From: a virus
Direction: 5' to 3' (one strand)
Virus record (IMG/VR): IMGVR_UViG_3300044626_000751
Location: 1 to 23,307 of that record
DNA: 23,307 bases
Shown: positions 1 through 8,400 of the stretch, in pieces
Numbering within the stretch: position 1 is the first letter of the stretch
Layout: each line of letters opens with the position of its first letter
The notes under the pieces: generated by a model
Told to the model about the DNA's origin: nothing
Database searches by the model: none
The model's input: only the letters and a program-made list of their open reading frames with translations
Position numbers and translations under genes: made by a program

Positions 1-2
1 AG

Positions 3-2414
3 GCTTTGAAAGCATTAGCGGGTGTACCGAAGGAAGTAGCGGTTGCTTTTAAGGGAATACCGTCAGCACTTGCTGCTGCGGCACAGAAAGCTAAATTACT
101 CGGACATGATTTGAAAAAAGTTCAAGATATTGGTGACGGTATGTTGGATATTGAACAATCGCTTGAAAAAGAAATGGAAGCAAGGGTATTGACAGGTAAA
201 AATCTTCAATTAGATAAAGCTCGTGAACTTGCATTGAACGGTGATATTGCTGGACTTCAAGATGAATTGTTAAAGCAAGCAGGTGGTTTAGGTGAATTTA
301 CAAAAATGAATCGTATTCAACAAAAGTCTATGGCAGAAGCAATGGGTATGTCTGTTGAAGAAATGACTACGATGTTGTCAAACGCTGATAAACTACAAAA
401 AATGGGTGTTTCTCAGAAAAGACTGGATGAAATGCAGAACATGAACGCGGAAGAACTTCGTAAACTGAATCAAGATGGCATGAACGATGTGATGAAGGGT
501 GAAATTGAAAAAATGGCAAAGGAAAAAGAATCCGCTGCAATTAAAGAAAGAATGTCAAACATAGTAACTAAATTGCAAGAAAAACTATCAAAATTACTTT
601 CACCTATATTAGAAATGGTGCATGGTATGTTAGACGCTACCGAAGCAGGTGGTGGTTTTGATGAAATAATAGAATCGATTTCAAGTACAGTAAAAGGAAT
701 TATTCCGATTGTAAAAACAGTATTTAGTGTTATGACTGCGTTAATTAAACCTGTTATGTCTATATTTGGATTTATTACAAATATTGGTTCATCTACTGTT
801 CAGGTAAAAGATGCAGCAGGTAAATTAACTGGACAGGTTGAAACAGTTAAATCCAGTTTTGGTGGAATCCTTGGTGTTGTAACTGCAATCGGTGCTGCTT
901 TTGCTGGTAAGGCATTACTTGGTAAAGGCATGGATATGTTGAAAGACAAAGCAGCAGATGTTGGTAAATCAGTATTAAAAAATATTGGTGGTTCACTTAG
1001 TAAAGTGGGTGGTAAATTTGGAAAGGTTGCAGGTAAAGCGTTAGGAAAGGGTGGAGGGGCTAAAATACCAAAAATGCCAGATGCAAAAGGTGCAAAGGGT
1101 GGTGGTTTCATGGATTCTTTGGTAGAAGCATTTAATAAAATAGATGCAAAAAAAATGATTCAGGGTGCCGCTGCATTGGTTATTCTTTCTGTTGCATTGT
1201 TTATTACTGCAAAAGCGGTTCAAGAATTTATGAAAACGGATTGGGATGCAATGGCAAAAGCAGGTGTTGCTCTTCTCGGTTTAGCTGCAATAGCATATTT
1301 GATGAGTAAAGCAAGTACAGAAATGATAAAAGGTGCAGCCGCAATGTTAATACTTGGGGTTGCATTGGGTATAGTTGGTCTTGCACTACAAACGTTTATG
1401 AGTGTACAATGGGAAGATATGGCAAAAGCCGGTGTTGCTCTTCTTGGGTTAGTTGGAATTGCGGCTCTAATAGGTGCTTTTATTGTACCTATAGGTCTAG
1501 GCGCAATTGCTTTGATAACGTTATCTGCAGCATTTTTGATATTTTCTGCTGGAATGTTGGTGTTGAGTAAGGCAATGGAAGGTTTTGTTCCTATGATGGA
1601 AACTCTTTTCACCGGAATAAGTGGTATAATAACAGTAGTTGGTGAAGCTATTGTTAAAATAATTAATGCAGTTGCAGGTGGTATAACAGGAATAATTGAC
1701 AAGTTAATGGGACTGGCTAATCTTGATGGAGAAAACTTAGGAAAAGTTGCACTTGGCGTAACTGCGTTAGGTGTTGCTATTGCAGCGTTTGGTGCAGGTG
1801 GAGGCATCGGTGCCGGATTAGCTGGACTTGGTTCATTATTAGGAGGGGAGAGTCCAATAGAACAAATTGTTAAAATAACAAAAGAATTACAACCTGAAAA
1901 ATTAACAACTGCAGCGACGGCAATCGTTGCTATGTCTTCTGCTATGAAACAATTACAAGAAGCACTTTCTAAGTTAGATGTTGATAAAATGGCAAAAGCA
2001 ATTGATAAATTGAATTCAATGGAAGTATCAAAGGGTGTAGGATCAATGCTTGGTGGAATTGGCTCGGCTGTTTCTTCTGTATTCGGTGGAGGTAAAAAAG
2101 AAGAAGTAGCAGCAACTGGCGGTGGTGGTGCTAATGTAAAAGTAGAAGGACAACAAACTGCAGGAGTCGCAATGGCAGGTGCAGGTGGTGGTGCAGGCGG
2201 TGTAGGTGGTGGAGCAGGCGCTGCAGGTGGTGGTGGAAGCATGAGTGGTGTAGAAAAGAAATTAGATTCTTTGATTAGTATAATATCTGGTATGTCATCA
2301 ACTCCTACTATTATTAAAATTGGTGATAAAACCGTTGAGGAAATTAATATGAAAGGTGATTTTAAGAAAGCGTACCAAATCGGCTCAGATAATACATTCG
2401 GTAAGGCACTTTAA
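3..2414 (+). CDS. Tape-measure-like tail protein (5' end outside the window)
   Basis: The reading frame is open at the left edge, so this is the C-terminal ~803 residues of a longer protein. The TTG at 6 is probably an internal codon. The visible part begins with charged, Met/Lys/Glu-rich helical sequence (residues ~1-210 counted from position 6). Long hydrophobic Ala/Gly/Leu segments follow (~385-530), including a 56-residue tandem duplication, then a Gly-rich low-complexity linker (~695-750) and a short structured end. This is the usual make-up of phage tape measure proteins, which fill the tail tube, set its length and often enter the host membrane during DNA injection. Position upstream of baseplate genes agrees. 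No lytic domain is visible. The role rests on composition and context, not on a diagnostic motif. A membrane-active internal virion protein is the alternative. Confidence 0.75.
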   Translation, partial: ALKALAGVPKEVAVAFKGIPSALAAAAQKAKLLGHDLKKVQDIGDGMLDIEQSLEKEMEARVLTGKNLQLDKARELALNGDIAGLQDELLKQAGGLGEFTKMNRIQQKSMAEAMGMSVEEMTTMLSNADKLQKMGVSQKRLDEMQNMNAEELRKLNQDGMNDVMKGEIEKMAKEKESAAIKERMSNIVTKLQEKLSKLLSPILEMVHGMLDATEAGGGFDEIIESISSTVKGIIPIVKTVFSVMTALIKPVMSIFGFITNIGSSTVQVKDAAGKLTGQVETVKSSFGGILGVVTAIGAAFAGKALLGKGMDMLKDKAADVGKSVLKNIGGSLSKVGGKFGKVAGKALGKGGGAKIPKMPDAKGAKGGGFMDSLVEAFNKIDAKKMIQGAAALVILSVALFITAKAVQEFMKTDWDAMAKAGVALLGLAAIAYLMSKASTEMIKGAAAMLILGVALGIVGLALQTFMSVQWEDMAKAGVALLGLVGIAALIGAFIVPIGLGAIALITLSAAFLIFSAGMLVLSKAMEGFVPMMETLFTGISGIITVVGEAIVKIINAVAGGITGIIDKLMGLANLDGENLGKVALGVTALGVAIAAFGAGGGIGAGLAGLGSLLGGESPIEQIVKITKELQPEKLTTAATAIVAMSSAMKQLQEALSKLDVDKMAKAIDKLNSMEVSKGVGSMLGGIGSAVSSVFGGGKKEEVAATGGGGANVKVEGQQTAGVAMAGAGGGAGGVGGGAGAAGGGGSMSGVEKKLDSLISIISGMSSTPTIIKIGDKTVEEINMKGDFKKAYQIGSDNTFGKAL
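1155..1490 (+). repeat. Tandem 56-codon duplication in the tape-measure hydrophobic region
   Basis: Two adjacent in-frame copies begin at 1155 and 1323. Each starts M-I-(Q/K)-G-A-A-A and runs through a hydrophobic stretch to F-M-x-x-x-W-(D/E)-x-M-A-K-A-G-V-A-L-L-G-L. The MAKAGVALLGL blocks start at 1251 and 1419, exactly 168 bp apart. Copies differ mainly at third codon positions and a few residues, so the duplication is not recent. Confidence 0.8.
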
Positions 2415-2436
2415 TCCTAATATTTTAGGTAGTATT

Positions 2437-2445
2437 ATATTTATA
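2437..2445 (+). promoter_or_regulatory. ATATTTATA box upstream of the giant gene
   Basis: An ATATTTATA element lies in the 52-bp gap after the tape-measure gene, 21 bp before the ATG at 2467. It resembles the ATATTTAT core found in gaps near 11263, 15614, 16063 and 22329. A phage-specific promoter element is possible, but in AT-rich DNA a chance match cannot be excluded. Confidence 0.25.
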
Positions 2446-2466
2446 TGAATAATAATAGGAATAAGA

Positions 2467-5400
2467 ATGTCAGTACTAGATTTCAAGTCAGATTTATCAA
2501 AATATAGAGCTGAGGTTTCCGTTGAAGAGAAGAATGGACCACAGACATCCGTTGCGAAAAGTAGTAAAGCGTTCGCAACACTTCAACCTATTACTGATAA
2601 GTTATTAAAGAATTTACCAGAAATAAAAAAACCACAGCAGCAACAATCGTCCTACGATAAAAAATTAGAGCAAAGTAAATTAGATGATATTATTCGTAAA
2701 GATTTTGATAATATGATTGTTAATTCTGTTTCCGAATATTCTCCAACTAATATTGATACTAACACTTATAATTTGGGCAGACAAACATTAGATAAAATTA
2801 TCTCTAAGTTTTCAGATATAAAGCAAGAAGAAATTGTTACTCATTTGGATAAATCGAACACTTTAGTATTAAAATCAACTTCTGGTAAAAATAATAACGA
2901 ATCACCGATTGAAGTTAAACAACCAAATCCAATGTTTGATTTTTCTGGCACTACACCTGACATTAAAAAGTTAGAAGGTAATGAGTCAGACAATATTGTT
3001 ATTCCTGAAATAAAAATTAATGGTAAACCACTTACTATAAATCGTGAAAAACAAACGGTTATTATAAATAGAACTTTATTTTCACCAATAAATAATGTTG
3101 TTAATCCTAACATAGCGTTATCTAAAGAAATAAAAGTTTCAACCAAAAAAATACAAACACCCGATATAGTAACAGATACTATAAAAGAAGGGCTTGTAAT
3201 GAATCCTGATACTAAAATTGTTAAAATACAAGCGGGTATGAATCACTTCATTGATGAGAGTGATTTGAATTTAGCTGATAGAGTTGCTAGATTTAATCCA
3301 ATGTCTAAACTTGTAACCAAAGAACCTGTTTTAAAAGTAATATCAAGTAAATACGATGGTATATCAGCACAGTTAAAAGATAGAAGCAAATTCAATATAG
3401 ATACTGTTTCACGAACAAATCCAACAGGTAGAAATGATGATCCAACCTTGTCATTGTATGCAAACAATAAGAATTTTATAGCTGATTTCTTTGGTAACCA
3501 GTTCTTTAAAGGATTCAGTATAAATCAAGCACAATCTGATTATAATGAAAAAGCAGTATCTTCTTACGGATGGAGTGGTAATTCTGCTAATGCGCCAACA
3601 ACAAACTTTATGTCTGATTCAAATGCAAAAGGTTTCAAGAAGTTTACAAAACAAAATGAAACAGAATATAAAAGAGATATTTCTGTTTTTGGATTTGATA
3701 CAATACGCTCAGTTAATTTCTTTGATGTAAAGAAAGAGTACGCAAAACAAGGATTTACACCGTTTGCACGTGGATTGGAAACCAGTTATATAAATGATGT
3801 TTCTAATTTTACATGGGTTGGCAAGAAAAAGGTAGCACCTGCGGTGGATTATTTTGATATTGGAAGAGAAAAATCAACAGCCGGATTCCACACATTCGCT
3901 CAAAATTTAGAAACTAAATACAAAACATCTGCTTCGATTTATGATTGGGACGGTAAACGTGAAAGAGCACCTGAAGTAAATTACTTTGATATATCGAAAC
4001 AACATACAAAGAAAGGATTTCATAAATTTGCAAGAAATCTTGACAGTAAATTTATTGCGGAATCTTCCATTTTCGATTGGGATGGAAAGCGAGCAAAAGC
4101 ACCGAGTGTAAACTACTTTGATGCTGCATTAACAAACACGACTGTAGGTTTCCATAACTTTGCTCAACTATACGATACAAAGTACAAAACAGAATCTTCT
4201 ATTTACGATTGGGATGGCGTTCGTGAAGATGCTCCTATTGTAAATTATTTTGATTTAGGTGGTAAGAATACAAGTATTGGTTTTCATTCATTCGCTCAAA
4301 TTTACGATACAAAATATGTAACATGGTCTTCCATTTTTGATTGGGATGGATATAGAAGAAATGCACCGTATGTTAATTATTTTGATGTAAGTAAAACAAA
4401 TTCAAAGGAAGGTTTTCATAATTTTGCTCAACTATACGATACAAAGTATGTACACGAATCTTCCATTTTTGATTGGGACGGAAACAAACAAGAAGCGCCT
4501 GTTGTAAACTACTTTGATTTAACTGGACAAAATACATCGATTGGTTTCCACTCATTCGCTCAGAAATATGATACAAAATATATTCCAGAATCTTCTATAT
4601 ATGATTGGGATGGTACAAAAGAACAAGCACCTGGTGTTGATTATTTCGATGGTCCAAAACGTAACACAACAATAGGTTTTCACATATTTGCACAACACCT
4701 TGATACTAAATACATTCACGGTTCTTCAAGATTCGATTGGGATGGTTTTAGAAAAGATGCTCCTGCTGTAAATTACTTTGATACGCCAGAAACTAATAGA
4801 ACTGAATTTATTGGTGGGTTTTCTTCAAAAACAAGAGCAGGATTCCATGCGTTTGCAAGAAAATATGATACACAATATATTCCACAATCTTCTGAATTTG
4901 ATTGGGATGGTACTCGTGATAATGCACCAACTGTAAACTATTTCGATACAACTCTTACAAACAGAACAGAATCAGAGTTTCCAACTGGCTTTATTTCACA
5001 CACAACAGCTGGTTTCCATGCATTCGCTCAAAAGTATGATACAAAGTACGTTAGAAATTCTTCTATATATGATTGGGACGGAAAACCAGATAGAAAGAAT
5101 TTCAAAAATCCTATACCAGTTGATTACTTTGATAATACCGCTGCGGTTGGAAGATTGTTTGGAAAGGGTTTAATAATAAACTCAAGAAACGATTATCGTG
5201 GTGGTGGACTCGTAGTTGGTACAAAAGATAAATTTATAGCAAAGACTCTTGGTGGTTTCCACATATTTGCACAATTATATGAAACAAAGTATATACCAGA
5301 ATCTTCGAGGTTTGATTGGGATGGTACTCGTGAGAAAGCACCAACTGTAGATTATTTTGATACTGCAAAAACAAATCGTTCCACTTCTGAACTTATTAAT

Positions 5401-8400
5401 GATTTGTTTGTTCCAAAAACATCAACAGGTTTCCATACATTTGCATTAAGATATGATACAAAATATATTCCAGATTCTTCTATTTACGATTGGAATGGTA
5501 AATCTGATAGATTGAATTTCAAAAATCCTATACCAGTTGATTACTTTGATAATGTAGGTGGATTTAATAAGACATTTAGTGATTCTTTATTTATCAGTAG
5601 TGGTGCAAATTACTTTGGCGGTGGTCTTGTTGTTGGAAGTGTAGATAAGTTTATTACTAAAACAACAGACGGTTTCCATATATTTGCACAATTATATGAT
5701 ACAAAGTATATACCAGACGCTTCTCGCTTTGATTGGGATGGTTTACCAGACAGAACTGGCTTTGCAAATCCACTAGGTGTTGATTATTTCGATACTGCGG
5801 TGGGTATAAATGAATACCGTACAAGAATCGGTCTTCCTGTGTTAATGACAAAAACTCTCAAGAACTTTCAAAAAACTACTGCAGGTTTCCATGTATTTGC
5901 TCAAACTTACGATACAAAATATATTCATGGTTCTTCTCGTTTTGATTGGGATGGTGGACGCCAATCAGCACCAGCGGTTGATTTCTTTGATAATTTATCA
6001 GTTTCAAGAGTTAATGATAGAATTAGTCAGTTAGTTTCATTCCGACCTAAAGTTGGTGCAAAAGATGGATACGTAGTTAAGACTCATGGTTTTGATACGT
6101 TTATTGATACATATGATACACGATATATTGATGCAGCTTCGAGATTTGATTGGGACGGTAACAGAAATGATGCACCTTCTATAAATTATTTTGATTTACA
6201 AAGTAGACATACGAATGCTGGATTTCATAAATACGCTGTTAGAGGTGATACAAAATACATACAAGCAACTTCAATTGACACACCAACTTCAGAATTTGGA
6301 TGGGGTGGTAGTAAGCAAAAAGCAAAAACAGTTGATTTCTTCTTTAATAGTTCTGGACAAGGTTTTAAATCATTTTCATTAGAACTGATTTCAAATTACC
6401 TAAAAGGTGTTTCAAGGTTTGATTGGGATGGAAATCGTGCTGCTGCACCAGAAGTAAATTATTTTGGTAAAATAACTCCAAAAACTGGTTATGCAAAACA
6501 ATTGATTTCTGCTGAATCTCTGTTCTCTGCAATTTTTGGAAGTAATGATGGTGACTCTGGTTTTAAAACTTTTTTCATAAATAAGAACGATACAAGATAT
6601 TCACCACTTACAACAGAGTTTTCAACTGCAGCGAGATTAGATAGATTTACAAATTTCTTTCCTGCTCCAAACAACTATTATTGGGCAGGCACCAGTAGAT
6701 TAGACGCAACTGATCCATCTACACTTGGATTGACAACTGGATTATTGACAGGTATTGCTGGATTTATACCATATCTTGGTAGTTTGAATAGACCAAACGT
6801 TGATCCGTCAATTCAAATTCCTAGTGGATTATTTCAAACAAAAACTCTTGGTTCAAGATTATCATTAGTTGATGCTAAAGAAAAAAATACACGATTCTTT
6901 GGTTGGGGTAAATATCCAGATTTCAAACAAGGATTTTTGCCTAACATGACTATATTTGATGGTACTATGTATCCTATAATACTACCGCCATTGACTACTA
7001 GTGATAGAGCTGACTTTTACACAATGCGGAATCAGATTAGTGAATTACGAGCAGGAAGAGATGTGTTTGGTACTGCGTTTGACCTAGTAACCGATACTAC
7101 GTGGGATGATGGTAGAGAGAATACGGTACTCGTTCAGAGAAGAGATGCATCTGGTCCATTGGGGCAAGTTGGAATGGGTATGCAAGTTGTACACGGTATA
7201 AATACACGTGATAGTTGGCATACTAATCAGCAATTGTTTTTAGATACATACTTACCTAATTCATTGGGTAAACGCCCTTGGCAATCCAATATGGGTAATT
7301 CATTGTTTTCAACATTATCCAATCAATATCCTACATATGCTGGAGATAAGTTATCTAGATTTTATGGATATAGAAGACCTAACCATTCTGGTGTTTATGG
7401 TGAAACGGGATTAATGGATGATATTAGGGATAGATTCAGAGAGCATTATGATGGAATTAAAACAAATGTAGATAGAAGAATTTTTGCAGGTGAACGATAT
7501 GAAACTCAATTAAAAAATGGTTTTTGGGCACGACCAGTAACCGATGAAGAAGCACAGGTGGCAGAAATAGTTAATGATCCAGGAGCATATGAAGCAAGTG
7601 GGTATAAATCTACACCTAAAGATTGGCAAAATGGACTTTCTACATTAACTAGTTACGTTGGACATTGGCAAATTGATACTGAATCTCAAAATTTAGTTAG
7701 AAAATATGGTAATATTGTTAGATGGGCTGTAAAGTCTGGTGAATTGGAAAAGCAATATAATAAGTATAGTTTAAGAGCAGACGCACATAATACTGACTTG
7801 TTCTGGCGTCAACCATATTACGTAACGGAAATTGGATCCCATTGGGGAGGTGGAAATGGTGGCTGTGGACGGGGAAGTATAACTACTCAAATAGATAGAA
7901 GAATAGCAGATACATCACGTATATTCAAGTTTATGACATCTGGTAAAGGTATTATGTGGAACTTAGTACAATTTGGGTTACAAGCAACTAATCCATCCTT
8001 GGATAGTTGGAGTGAACCATTTGATTTGTTTCAACAGGATGCATTGGGAGAGAAAAACGTATTAGAAAGGGGCCCAGATGGTTCTGAAAAATTTACACAA
8101 TCAATTAATGTAACCAATACGTCTTTACTTCCTAACTTTTTTGGTAAAGATGACGGTAATGGCGGTATAAAATCCTTGTTAGGTAATACAAATATATTCA
8201 TGCCGCCACCAACACAAATATATAATCCACTTTCTATTTTTCAGAATATATTAGGTAGTGGTTTTCTTACTCGTACTCAAAGACACTCAACTGCTGCTGC
8301 ATACGGAATGGATGGTCCAGGTCAATGGCAAAAGGGATATAAAGAGCAGATTGGTTCTTTAACAACATATAAAATTGGAACAGGCGACGGGAAATTTGAT

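Noticed and set aside
800-1111. Antisense open frame opposite the Gly/Lys-rich part of the tape-measure gene
   Set aside because: Pro/Phe-rich translation expected from the opposite strand; no start signal or recognisable domain.
1220-2242. Long antisense open frame (340 codons) opposite the tape-measure gene
   Set aside because: Its Pro/Ala-rich translation is the mirror of Gly/Ala-rich codons on the + strand. No RBS or independent domain is visible and all neighbours are on the + strand.
2416-2429. CCTAA-TATT-TTAGG hairpin just after the tape-measure stop, considered as a terminator
   Set aside because: Only 5 bp, AT-rich and without a clean T-tract; too weak to terminate transcription.
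2438-2445. TATTTATA read as a T4 late promoter (TATAAATA) on the - strand
   Set aside because: The reverse complement matches, but no - strand gene exists in the window for it to drive; the + strand reading is treated as a separate motif.
3931-4855. Regular 132-bp repeats suggestive of a CRISPR or minisatellite array
   Set aside because: The units are wholly in frame, differ mainly at tolerated codon positions and encode conserved residues. There is no short identical repeat with unique spacers.
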